From NCBI RefSeq assembly GCF_001949145.1, contig NW_019091416.1, forward strand, positions 590,021-654,020: 64,000 bases of DNA. Direction: 5' to 3'. Below are positions 1 through 11,618 of the stretch, piece by piece. The stretch is from Acanthaster planci. Taxonomy: Eukaryota; Echinodermata; Asteroidea; Valvatida; Acanthasteridae. The notes beneath the pieces were generated by a model, which ran no database searches, was not told the origin of the DNA, and worked only from the letters and a program-made list of their open reading frames with translations. The position numbers and the translations under genes are program-made. Numbering within the stretch: the first letter of the stretch is position 1; each line of letters opens with the position of its first letter.

Positions 1-1023
1 TTTCAAATTAGAAACTACAGGTATTGAAATGTAACTTGTTTTAATGTTCAATCTTTGAGGGATTTCAAACAATTTCCCCAATCTGAGGCGATTTTATAAT
101 TCAAAGAGCCAATCACAATAAATAAAGAAACTTAATGACAGTTCAGAATTCTTTCGAGAAATGTCTCAAATGCTGAGTGAATGAATGCCATCGTTGACAT
201 CAATCGCAAAAGAAACTAAACCAACAACTGATTACGGCCGTTTCACAATAATGCGCCACCAAGAGTTTGCAACGCGTTAGCCAATCACAATGCGCGAAGT
301 TTGTCGACCCTATGCGCATTTGGAAAGGTCGATAACTTTCGCGCGTTATGATTGGCCAACGTGTTGCAAACTCTTGGTGGCACACTATTGGGAATCTCCC
401 GTATTCATAAAAGTTGTCAAGTTTATTAAAATGCTTTTCACTTGCATTGATCCTGAAATACATCGGTTTGTGTGAAATTGAAATTGTTTTCAACTGTGTT
501 AACAGTTATTTGTCATACCGTCGCAGCCAATACCCGTTTGAAGATTTACTTTTACGATTTTTTTCTGAACTTCTGAAGAGAGTAAGGAAACAAAGAAGGA
601 TTTTTGTCAAAATATTGGATACTTATATTTATTCAATGTTTTTGTATCACTTCTACAGAAATGAAAGCCAAACTTATTTTCGTCCCTGTTTGACTACAAC
701 CTTTATCATGTTTATTGTAGGTACGTGCCGCCTAATTTTGCGAAGCAAATACTAAAAAATTTAAAACCTCGGCGAAAACTAAGTTTCTTCTGAAATCATT
801 TCCAAAAAGTAATGCAGTTGAGAAAATCAATAGGATGCCTAAATTAAATTAATGCCTTACGCCAACATCCACCATAATGGTTCACTGGAAACACCTGCGA
901 ACGTTTTTCACTCGTTAACTCTCAGTAAATATTGTGAGTGCCTGGCGTCGCGTGAAGAGAAAAGTAGTTCCACCCGTATGAAAGCGTTCATTTCGGATAA
1001 ATGTCTGTGAATAGTTTCGAAGT
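1..1023. other. Non-coding flank left of the sulfotransferase gene
   Basis: No convincing exon is visible. The stretch holds a foldback element (233-403, listed separately) and AT-rich sequence. It should contain the 3' UTR of the minus-strand sulfotransferase gene, whose stop codon is at 1024, but I see no clear polyadenylation signal on that strand. Confidence 0.6.
233..403. mobile_element. Foldback MITE-like element, copy 1
   Basis: An imperfect palindrome of about 171 bp. The left arm contains CACCAAGAGTTTGCAACGCG and CCAATCACAA. The right arm contains the reverse complement, GTTGCAAACTCTTGGTGGCA and TGATTGGCCAA, and the ends read TACGG and CCGTA. The same organisation recurs near 26188 and 53340, so this is a dispersed family and not a chance hairpin. 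There is no ORF, so it would be non-autonomous. Confidence 0.75.
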
Positions 1024-2995
1024 TCATAATGAATTTTCCCTTCTCATTTTCTGGCGCAAGAAATCCAAGTAATTTGGGGCGGTGAGCACCATCCTTTGAC
1101 ATAAAGGATCATTTCGCATTTTCCGCTTCAAGGTGTAACTCCCCACGATGTTTTTCAGGGGCGTTTGGTAAGCAGTCATGGTGCGATACTCCGTGTCCGA
1201 TAGCCACTCAATGTTGTCAAGGCACCGATTCACCAATTCGTAAGTCCTCTTCTGAATGGCTGCAATTTCGCGGGCCACGAGTCCCCGTCCAATCAGGTCA
1301 AGCTTTGTCCAGAGAGTTCGATTGAAGTGCTTGTACAGTTTCACGTCTCCCTCATTCCATCTCTCGATCAGCATGGGCAGGTCTGTCTCCCATGATGCCT
1401 GGTGAGGCTCGGGCTGACCTGTTGACGAAAGTCGCCGGTTCACCTCCAAAGCAACAACGTCGTCAGTTTGCCAACACATCGTGTGCTTCAGTGCTACCAG
1501 GGACTCGGTGAAGAAATCAGCAATCAGTACAAGATGGAAGGACTTATTCAGCACACTAATCCACTCATCGACAGTAGCTTTCCCAGCGGGTGACCTCTGA
1601 TGCCGTCTAACGCTGTTGTAACCCAAGTCGTACATCTGAGGATTTCGTACGGCGTCCACACACTGCGGATTCTCCACTTTTCTCTGCAAGGCGTTGTTAA
1701 GGTAGCGATGCGGATCTTTGAGGAATTTGTGCAGTGATATCCCGTACACGCCCGGTGCCTGACAGTGGAAGTAATTGTAAAAACTTTCGTACTGCCTCTG
1801 CGGATGACGCAAAATGGTGATGTAGACGGCGTCTGTGGTCATAATTTGGCGAAAGGCTGCAGTTGAAATAAAGAAATATTTGAAAGAAGTCATATTTAAC
1901 AAAAACCCCAGTATTCAGTGTTAGCATACACTTACCATTTCAAGGGTTTGAATCGAGTCCAGCTGCTTCAAGAGTGTCAGAGAACCCCAAAAAGTGAAAT
2001 TTAACCATCCTAAGTATATCTTCTTGTTGGGGGAAAATACTTCCCTGAATGAAGAAAAAACTTTTGCGATCGGATGTTTCTATGCCTTATTTTGTCAGCT
2101 GATTATGCGTAATGTCGATAGTATGTTCAGTTATAAACCACTCGGGCATGTTTTATAAGCCCATTACATTTTGTCAAGGTCTTGTGTGCGCATCTTATCC
2201 ATTGTGTCTCGATTCGCAGCCACTTCCCAGGAAATTCAGCCTTTGGCTATCTGGAGTCGTTTGCGTGGTCCATCACTGTCATGAACGTGCTTCAACTAGG
2301 GGGGCACACGCTTTACTCACACGCGTGTATAGAAAGTGGATAAGGCTTGTAGACGGTGACTTTCATAGGAACATGTGCTTTTGCTGGACATGGCTCTTTT
2401 ACATACGATGATGTCCGATAAGAAATAACCAGCTTCAGTTGAATTCTTATACAGTAATATCTAAGGTTTAATGACTTATTCACACTACTAGTCTCTAATT
2501 TAAACAAGACTGACCTTTCGGTTCAAATCTTGCATGATTTGCAAGGATATTGTAAGTTCCAGAGGGGGATTTCGCCAACCCTTTTCGAGAGAGAGGGTAC
2601 TGAATGTTCACTCCAGAAATCGGTAATGCGAACGTCAGGTTGTGTCTCTCGCCCCATCGACACACGATGTTCTGCAGGGTGGAGCTGCCCGTCTTGTGTG
2701 TTTTCAAATACAACACATTCATTTTCGGCAGACATCTTTGCTCTTCTGCTGGGTAGCCTTTTGTGCCCGTCCAATCGGTGAGGGTATCGGGCAGAGACGG
2801 TGCCTCTGATTGGATGTTTGGCATCGCTTGGAGCTTGACGTAAGTGTAATGGCGCTGTCTGATTGGACGAGGCCGTGAGGAAGTTACTTTCCTCTCAACT
2901 ATTTCTGAATCGTGAAACCAGATTATGATGGGGTAGAGGAATATAAACAAGACAAATACGAAGGCAGCTGCCGATCCCTTGACGTTCGACGACAT
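1024..2995 (-). CDS. Galactose-3-O-sulfotransferase (GAL3ST family), two exons
   Basis: Coding exons are 2515-2995 and 1024-1856 on the minus strand (481 + 833 nt = 437 aa and stop; human GAL3ST1 is of similar size, about 420 aa). The splice sites are CCGAAAG|GTCAGT and a TTTATTTCAACTGCAG acceptor, and the phases match (G + CC = Ala161). The protein is type II: a short cytosolic N-terminus, a membrane anchor at about residues 9-28, then a Golgi-lumenal domain. LKTHKTGSST at residues 97-106 is the 5'-phosphosulfate (PAPS) binding loop. ITILRHPQRQYESFYNYF at about 173-190 matches the 3'-phosphate-binding segment of the family. Known family members transfer sulfate from PAPS to the 3-OH of galactose on glycolipids or glycoproteins. 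The sequence does not say which of GAL3ST1-4 is closest or what the acceptor is. The start is the ATG just before the membrane anchor. It looks intact. Confidence 0.93.
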
Positions 2996-2999
2996 TCTG

Positions 3000-5900
3000 G
3001 AATTAAAGAATGGAGCAAGGTATACGTGACGTACAGTTTACATTATGTTGATAACTTTGCGTTGCAATGTGAGTGAGGAAAAAAAGCTGCCATTGCCCTG
3101 ATCGTCGTGTTTTAAAAAGTTGTGGACTTAACAGTATAGGAACTTGTGTCATATATCCGAGTTCAAATGAATAAAAAGCTATAGATCATAGAATGTGTGC
3201 ATAAAGCATTGATGAATTCACGTATAAATCGTAAAGCTCATCAAATTACATTTCTGGGATTGACGGATATAATGTAAAACGGAAAGAAATTTGAGAAACC
3301 TGTTTACTACAGAGTGACAATTTTATTTTGCTCCAGATTTTTAATATATGACTTAAGCTGCCATCTGTAAAGTGCACTTCGATAGAGAAAACTCGGTATA
3401 TACTTTTATCACGAATTGGCTTGGTGCAAATGTCTATGTGATCATAGCAATTATCAAGAAACTATGTGAGACATGGTCCTCTTTTCAACCCAAGACCTAG
3501 ATCGGTTCCCAGTCCCCCCTAAGACTGAATGTAGGGACCAGTAGCGAGCGAGGAATCCCACTGGTGGAGTTCCTCCTGGGTACGCAAATATGAATTGCTG
3601 CATTGCACGGGCCAGTGGCAAATTATTGTACAAATCGGGCATTTTCCATTTTTTTTCTCTTTACGAGGTAACCAAAGTGAACATATAAAACTATCTTTAA
3701 GAATAGAAATATGTTTTCAATAGGCACGCACATAAGGGCCAATCAGAACTGTTACACAAGAACTGGTCAGTCACGTCATTTGTCAAGGAGGGGAACCAGT
3801 CTAAGGTGAAACTTAGCCGCAGCCAAAGTCTGTAAAACGACGTTAGCGTGAGAAGCTATCAACAGGCAATGTGCATGATATGCACAAGGGTATAGACGAC
3901 AAATGTTGGATGCAGGAATGTGTCAGGTTTTAAGCCCGGTCGCTTTGGTGCAAGAAAACTTATCCAGATAAAGATATTCAGCTGAAAAGAGTGAATTCAG
4001 CATGTCCTCTCCTGTCTAACCCAAATTTCATTACCACTGTAATTTTTTTCCAGAAACTTTTTGCAGTTCTTAACCGGCAGTGCGGGCGCCAGTAATATAC
4101 TGTAAATGAACAGTATTTCTTGACTGTAAATCAGTGTCAGGGGGGGGCAGTAATTAACTATAAAAGCAACATTAATTAGTCTTGGTTAATTTACATTAAC
4201 TAAGTTTAGACCTCCGCGGTGAATTACCAGCTTAGACTGATTGCGGATTCATTGTACATTATGTATTATCATCATCCATGCAGTATAAATTGGATAGATC
4301 ATCCCCCCAGGCCAGGGCCTCTGTTAGCCCATGTTTTATTCCTCCATGGTTAGCTATACCACCCTGGGCCTAGCCGGCAGACCACTGATATCACTGGAGA
4401 CCAAGTTATTGCAGTCACGTCTATTTGGGCGTGGCTAAGTCATTTCTGCACCCTGGCAGCTCCACTCCAGCAAGACACCGATTAAAATGTCGTTTGGAGG
4501 TATTTTAGTTAATGCACGGATGAGAATTTAATCTTAAGACCTACCTTCTTCACTAACATAGGCCACACGTCAAGGTACATCTGTAAAGCAACATCCAAGT
4601 CCCAGTAGAACACTATTGAACAAGCACATGCCAATAATCTATAACAGACACACTGAGCTGAAGGCTTTTGGGAAAAGTCATTTGATTTTGAAGGTACCAT
4701 GTAATGCAGGTGAGCGGTGAGCCCTATCACCCCGTGTTTGGTTTTTGTCCTGCAGCTTTACCGTTGTGAAATGTGCAGGTTTTGATGTTAATGTTAAGTT
4801 GTCCAGTCAGCAAATCGTTCACCTTTCAGGCCAATTCTGCTCCATTGTGAAACGCCTGAAGCTAATGCCACAGAGGGGGCCATCTTTGGTGATGCATGAT
4901 TCGAACTCGAAGAGAGTTTTGTCACTGACAAGAAAATATTCAAGTTTGTGTTTGCATGTTGCGAGAACAAACTTTGTACCCTGAATATCACATGGAATGT
5001 TTACTCTGGAGTCGGAACCTGCTCGGCATGCATTTGCACATTACACTGCGGTTTGTTGAGGGATTATATAGGGTCATTATGTCAACACCTCGAAGGTTGA
5101 AACGAATGTTGGCTCAGCCCCACTTACGTCACTGCAGAATAGGCCGCGTCCAAAAACGCTTGGCTGTGGCTGGAAATTTCCCGTGACTCTTTTGAAACTG
5201 GCTGCGACCCCAACGCTTTTGCGTCAATTTCAAGCCGTTGTCAGGTAATGCGGACACGGCTATAGCTGGCTGTGAGTCTGTAGTGAACAACGCCACCTTG
5301 TGCGGGCGGGTTGGGGGTGGCATTACATTGAAGGCCGCTTGCTCAACCAACCAAACGCACAGCCGTGATCAAGGCTACGGTTCCGCTAACGATCGAAAAA
5401 CCAAACGACTTGAACGGCCAACTGGCTTTTTATTGTCCCCATACATTGTGTTGCAATTCTACAATGCCACAAAAACAACGGAACGTTGGAGACATGTACC
5501 ATATTCCAATGCGATACGTTTAAATTTTAATCATTTCAACGGACCCATGCCATATACGTTTTTCATAATGTAAAGTATAGCATTCAAATTTGAAAAAATA
5601 ACAACTTAACACGGATAAATAACGCTTATATACACCAAGAAAAAATGAACACCAGACTAACTCCGGCTTTGGAGCGAAACTTAAAGGATACACTCTCGCC
5701 TGGAAGGTGGAAGGATGAAGAGCCTACCACCATCCGCTGCTTCTGACCTGTTTCTTCATTTATTTAGTAACCTTCAAATTAAAAGTTGACAAAAAGCCCA
5801 GCTGAATCAGCCCAGTTAACTCAGCCGCTCACGGCTTTCTACCTTCCAAGTGTAGAAATACGTCATTTAAATTACTGGACCTGCAAATTTTTGAAAGAAG

Positions 5901-6638
5901 TGGTGTATTTTGTGGTAAGAGAGCCAAATGGGGCAAGGAAAAGCAACACACATCGGCAAAACTGTTTATATGTTTACCTGTATACGTTCTCTGCGTGTTC
6001 AGTATACCGAACACAGTCAACTTAAACTTACTCATTAGCCTAATTTTGTTCGTGTGTTGGACAAGGGAAAGAAACATATAGAAATGGACCACACAAAAGA
6101 ATTGCATGTCTTCTCATAAAGATAAGTGAGGTTGAGAGTTTCTGGCAAATACGAAGCTTTGAGACTCGTTATACAAGTACACTGAGACATACGGAGAACA
6201 TAAACCCGCTTATTATTAAGGAATAAAAGAAAGTGGAAAATATATTACACAATGGCCTAACCCTACATAAGATTTTCTTTATGATGATATGGAGATTTCA
6301 AAAGTGTGTAAAATAATATAGGACACTTTACCAAATACCATTCTCAATATAACAGTTTGGAGACTTCTAACAATTACACATTAACCGCCATCATGCATGG
6401 TCTACAGGTGTAGTCAGGGTACAAAACACCAGCACAATTTATGCGACTACGATGAATGGCTCCGCTACTAGCTTCTCAGGTGATACCAGCTTCTACAGAA
6501 AGCTTTTTCACTAATTTTATGCCCGTCTTTGCATCCAAATCTGCCTTGTGAAAAAAGCTAATTAGCAGTACATAATTCCTCCAAGAATCGGTTGGATCGG
6601 GCCGTGCACAGATCATATGAATGATTTGCCACGGCTAC
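3000..6638. other. Intergenic DNA between the sulfotransferase and the secreted-protein gene
   Basis: About 3.6 kb upstream of the sulfotransferase start and downstream of the next minus-strand gene. Open frames here are short, lack splice-site support and match nothing I recognise. A 119-bp palindromic element lies at 5142-5260. The promoter and any 5' UTR exon of the sulfotransferase should lie in the right-hand part of 3.0-4 kb, but no core element can be named. Confidence 0.55.
5142..5260. mobile_element. 119-bp palindromic element, copy A
   Basis: The ends are inverted: GGCCGCGTCC at the left and GGACACGGC at the right. The interior has imperfect complementary arms. A second sequence with the same ends and the same length lies at 38258-38376 inside KATNIP. 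This indicates a small non-autonomous family. Confidence 0.5.
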
Positions 6639-9628
6639 CTAATAACACGGCATGTAGATTTGCACCTCGACGGCTCGGCCAGCATCACCCAGTATTTCAA
6701 GGCGCAGGATATCAAGCGAGGAGGTCGTATGGTTCATACGAAGCAGAGGCGCGTCGTTCCCGCTTTTCCCAATGTGCATCTCGCTAGCGTTATTCACGAC
6801 CGCCAACCAGAAGCGACCGAAGCCTCCCTCGGTCCCCACGCCCGCATCAGTCAGGGAGACATGGTCAAATGTGCCGAACTGAATCATTTGAACCCCGTCC
6901 GAGCTAAATACTGGAATCGAGCATAAAGACAGAAAAAATTGTGACCGATTTTATTCTGATAATGGTGGATCTGTGCTGGTTGGATACAGGCCTAGGTTTA
7001 ATTTGTTACTGTAATTGACAATTTTTTCCACGCAATTCATAGGCGTACGACTAAATCTGCCATACTCATTACGGCGTAATAATACTTAAAGGGTATTTTT
7101 GAATGAGTATTTACTAGTAATGGATGAATTATGAAAAATGAACCTCCTTTTAAAAGAGCGGTATACGCCTTTCGTCATTCCGTGTGTCTTTTTGGTACAT
7201 GGTACCATGTTCATTTCGCTTTGAAACAAATCGACGACTGTATTACTCCGGATTTCAATGGCAGCAATATTCAAAATGAAATGCATCGTATTCGAGAATA
7301 GTATACATGTACGTCTGCGCGAGGTCGGAACTGTATGGAATTTGCATAACATCAGGTCCTATGTTCTCGAATGACCTTGCCTAGCTTGTTGAAACACCGA
7401 ACTGGTTCATTTTAATGAGACACGACTGTTCCATGATCATTTGATCTAATTTTATCATGTAGCCGCGGTCAGAGTTGTTATGATTCAAGTCAACGACTTG
7501 ACTCGATTCCTACTCGAGTCACAATTTTTGGCGACTCGACTCCCAACGGGTAAATGAATCGATTCGACCCGAGTATACATGTACCTGCCAGCAAATGACT
7601 CGAGTCCCTCATCAGAAAACCCGACTTGAGTGAAAGTTATTAAGACTCGAGTCCGAAAATAAAGCAAACTACTTTTACGACAAAACATATTTGGAATGAC
7701 TTACAATGGTGGTGAATAATACAATATTCATGTCATGTGTTACTTCCATATAGGGAAAGATGTGGTGTGACCACATACTGTACAAATCTAAACATGTCCC
7801 CAAACGACTTTCTCTTTTGTTTGAATTTGTCGTATTGTGCTACAGTATTTGTGACTCGATTTGACTCGAGCTTAATACCTGAATCGACTTGACTCGATAT
7901 TTTTGCCTAATGAACTCGCCTCAAGTCACTACGTTAAACAATGACTCGACTCGAGTAATAAAACTTAGTGACTCGTTACAACTCTTGCCACAGTTGCCCC
8001 CCCCATGCGATCAGCTCAGACTTACCAATGTAGTACAACTTCTCAAGACTGTCCCCATAGACATAGATGCCAATGCTGGCAGGAGTTCTTACGCTGAACT
8101 CCAGTTGTTTCAATGAGGAGTTGAACAGACCTTGAGTAGGATATCGAAACGGCTCTTCCTCTTGGTATGATTCAGTTGTGAATGTGACGCATGCCTCAGT
8201 GACGCCGTCGACTGAAGTCACTGGGAAAGGAGACACGATCGAGTCGGTCGATACATGTGGTATGAAAACTGCGAAAGAAAGGAGTTTCTGCCATCCTGAA
8301 ATTCCCCCTTAAGGCGCCTATCCATAATTTATGAACCTTTTTGGATCCGTTCCATATCTGTTTCCTGGATTCCCTCCTGTACCATCTCAGTGAACTTTCT
8401 GAAACTGACCTTACAGACGTAAGGCGCACTGAGTTTTGATGTATTCCAAAGTAAAGGCCCATTTCTCCTTTTTGGGGGGAGGGGGAATTGAACTACTGAA
8501 GCGAGATAGTATCAAGGAATAGCATACGGTTTCGTTGTTGGTGGTGTTGTTGTTTGTTGTCGTTTGTCTCTGTTGTTGTTGTCGTCGTTGTTTTGTTGTC
8601 GTTGTCGTCATGGTCGTTCCCTGCCCATTCGGGGGTTAAATTACAAAGTTCCGATTTCGCCTTTATGTATTAATCCTTTGGCGTTCCAATTGGTCATATC
8701 TTAAATTCTCCTTTCCGTTATATATTCTGCTACTGTACATGTACAACAACCACAACGTTGGCAATTAATGCTACTGACACGAGTTTAAATGCATCGCGCA
8801 ATTGCTCGCCGTCCTCAACCGGTACTGCTTGCTTACCTTTCTGGTCGTCACCTCCCCAGCATCGTCCCTCTAGATTCGGCAGGACTGATTTCAACCACAG
8901 GCGCTTGTGGAATATCTCCCCTGGACCTGGCGGAGGAGGCACGAGGCCAAAGTACAGCGTACGCATCTTGCTCTCTGCGTGTGTCAGTTGCGCTAACAGG
9001 AAAGAAAATTGCTTCATTGTGACGATAGCTTGGGGCATTACCATTAAAACTCTAACTTTTGAGTGAGTGGAATCTATCGGTCCTCTCCAGAATTTTCAGA
9101 ACAAAATAACTTGCGTCATATTTCGCCGGAATTAACTAATCACGAAAAGCGATGGTGATTATGTACCGTTTCACCCTGAAGATGATCAACAGATAATCAT
9201 ATATAGCTATGATTCAGCCCGATGGGTTCACGCCAAATGAATGACATCTTAAATCGGTGATATTTTGGTGTAATGGTGTCGACAAGTTTTAGCAGATTTA
9301 GATCCCAGAAAATGTTCCCATCGTGCAAAAGGATAAACCGTCATCTCAAAAAAGGGAGGAAAAAATCTAAAGATTATTAGTGCTACCGCATAAAGAGACT
9401 CAAAAGGGTTGTTCTTTCTCCAACCCTTCCTCCATTGAATTCCGCAGTTTTCAGTTTTGAATTGCTGTCTGATCTTTTCGGGTCAGTCAAAGTGGATTGT
9501 TCAGCAAAGAGGAATATCTTTGAACCATCTACACTGGACCAAATCTTACCTTGGTAAGAAGTCAAACCAAACAGTAAGGTAGCTAAGGTTGATAGGACTA
9601 TCTCCATTTTAGAGGGAACGTGCAGCAT
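6639..9628 (-). CDS. Secreted protein with farnesoic-acid-O-methyltransferase-like domain, four exons
   Basis: Minus-strand exons are 9550-9628, 8837-8992, 8026-8268 and 6639-6910 (79+156+243+272 nt = 249 aa and stop). All junctions are GT-AG and all are the same phase (one base carried over). Donors include CAAG|GTAAGA, AAAG|GTAAGC and ATTG|GTAAG. An alternative start at 9607 gives 242 aa and begins directly with the signal peptide MEIVLSTLATLLFGLTSYQ, so the product is probably secreted. The second half (QLEFSVRTPASIGIYVYG, then GRFWLAVVNNASEMHIGKSG and SLDILRLEILGDAG) resembles the Methyltransf_FA domain. That domain is found in many invertebrate extracellular proteins and is usually thought not to be catalytic. 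There are two cysteines, one at GRCWGG in exon 2 and one in exon 3. The domain call is by eye and the role is unknown. Confidence 0.72.
7471..7985. mobile_element. CTCGA-rich element with inverted ends
   Basis: This intronic stretch is dominated by variants of GACTCGACTCGAGT in both orientations. It starts with AGAGTTGTTATGATTCAAG and ends with the near reverse complement (GACTCGTTACAACTCT), so it looks like a roughly 515-bp foldback or terminal-inverted-repeat element. It ends about 40 bp from the donor of the 8026-8268 exon. It has no ORF. Confidence 0.55.
8535..8615. repeat. GTT/GTC trinucleotide microsatellite
   Basis: An interrupted run of GTT and GTC units. It lies in the intron between exons 2 and 3 of the secreted-protein gene and is the cause of the N/Q-rich open frames seen here. 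Confidence 0.85.
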
Positions 9629-11611
9629 ACGCAGCTGTGGGAGTCAGATGCTGCCTACAAAGACACCAATCGTAATTTGTAATTTCTCTTGATGGGTTGT
9701 CATTAACCAGCTGATAGCTTTTCAGCCTAAGGGTGACACCCGTTCTTCGATGGACCCCGCGGCTAAGCTCGTTTGCGGGCGATCGTCAGCATCAATAGCT
9801 TCTTTAATGGGCTGAACCTTTCAAACCAATGGCGACGGTACATGTAGCCAATCCGTTCAATTACTTCATGCTCTTTCGGATCCCAGAGAGTGATTCTGAC
9901 CTCGGTCTTTTTCAAAATGACTGAGCTAACATCTGATGCTATTTGGGGAGAGCGATTGACAAGGAGTAAAAAGTATAATTAAGAAATTATTAATGCTGAC
10001 ATGTACCCAGTGGGATTTTACCACCTTCCCGTCACTGTTCAAGCTTCCTACTATCTAGAGTATTAAATTCCATTCTATTTGGATAAAACAAAATCCTTGC
10101 TTTGAAAATCTTCCTAAGTTTATTTTGTTTGCAATATGTGGTTGAAACCATAAGATGCTTTGAAAATTGTATTGTTAATGAGTAGATTTTTTAATTTGAA
10201 TTATGTATCTGTCCTTTTTTCAGGTAAAATAAAAGTGATGTTTGAAATAAAGAGAGTAAAATATTATACCCACACCCGTCCGCAAAAACTCAACCTAAAA
10301 AAATTGCCCTTGGGCACTTTTCGAATTCTTCTTTTTCAGAGTACAGTATTCTAATAGAAAGACACTAAGCCTTAGATGGTAACTGAAATAGATTTGGTTT
10401 AAAAATACAAAAGCCAAAATGTACATCTGTGTCTCAGTCAACCTCCTTTTCAATTTTTACCTCACTTTTTAATAGGGTGTTTGCTGCCTTTCTGGTGTTT
10501 ATGCAAATGAATATTTCCATGTTTCCCTAATGTTCGACCATGAAAAGTAGTTTCTTATGAGGGACTTTGTCAAGGGCCTTGGGAAAAGTTTGATATGATG
10601 ACGTCAACTCGTTTTTGATCATCCATGGGAGTAGCAATATCATTCACTACTGTGATTAGTTGGGTGTCACGGGGGTGCTTGAACAAAAGCCGTGTTCAAC
10701 TGGGTTCAAGATTGTTTTCTTTAAAGATCAATTAATATGACATTACATCTCAGACCGATCTGGTAGACAAGTCATTATTGAGAAGCGTTTGACTGAAAAC
10801 ATTCATGTCCTGGGGGAATTTTTCTTGGTTACTTTCGTTTAATAATAAATGAAAAGAAATTGGGCAAAAATAGAACCTTCGTTTTGGTGAGTTTGGCTTT
10901 TCGGTTCGTTTCCACTAGTGCAACCCCATGGCCACTCATAGATACCTGGTATCACTTAACAATAAAAAACAATACTGGAGTAGACAGTGAAAGCGAAATC
11001 TAAGATGGTTTCTTTTTTTGCGGCCACATGTCCTTGTCGGGCCACCCGCTGCTTCTTCTCGGTTGTGACTACAGATGTTAAGCAGTAAAGTATGACATTT
11101 TGTCACTGTAGCCTCATACCCCGATTCGACAGCAGACGTAGAGGAGGACGTATCTTGTTTTTAGGCAATTACAGTTGGTGATTAACCATATTCGCGTCGA
11201 TAGTTTAGTGCCTATTCAGCAAAAAAAGGACAATGCATCCAGTCTCACTCCACTGTGAAGAGGAACAAATTAGACGAAACCAGATAATAGAAACGAAGTT
11301 TCATGTCGATAGAGGTTTCGGAGATAGTGGAAATCGTATAATAATCGCGTTGTACGTTCTGGACAATAGAGGGCGTACGCGGTCACATTTGCATGATTGG
11401 AGTACTTTTTTCATTTAAGTGGAAACAAACGAACCCCAATGTAGTTATGGTGGTGATCGTAAACGATATTTTCCTCGCAAATTGTCGACATTGTTTATAT
11501 TACTGTGATTGAATAATAACATGGAAGCTCTATGAAATGGGACTCATCACTATATAGTAGCTTTTCAGAGAATTAGAGCTCTTGCGAAATTTGATTTGCC
11601 GTGACTTCAAC
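9629..11611. other. Divergent intergenic region, secreted-protein gene and KATNIP
   Basis: Two kilobases between two divergently oriented starts, so both promoters should lie here. No ORF is convincing and no TATA or other named site can be defended from the sequence alone. Confidence 0.5.
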
Positions 11612-11618
11612 ATGGAAC
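11612..11618 (+). CDS. KATNIP: KATNIP proposed first coding exon (7 nt)
   Basis: ATGGAAC is followed by a strong donor, GTAAGTAGG. The leftover C joins CT at 12459 to give Pro, reading M-E-P-G-H-R-R-Q. The phase fits and the upstream region has no better start. An in-frame ATG within the next exon (FPMPPP) is the alternative start, which would shorten the protein by about 13 residues. Confidence 0.4.

Noticed and set aside
8758-9066. 102-aa plus-strand frame
   Set aside because: Antisense to the well-supported minus-strand exon 8837-8992.
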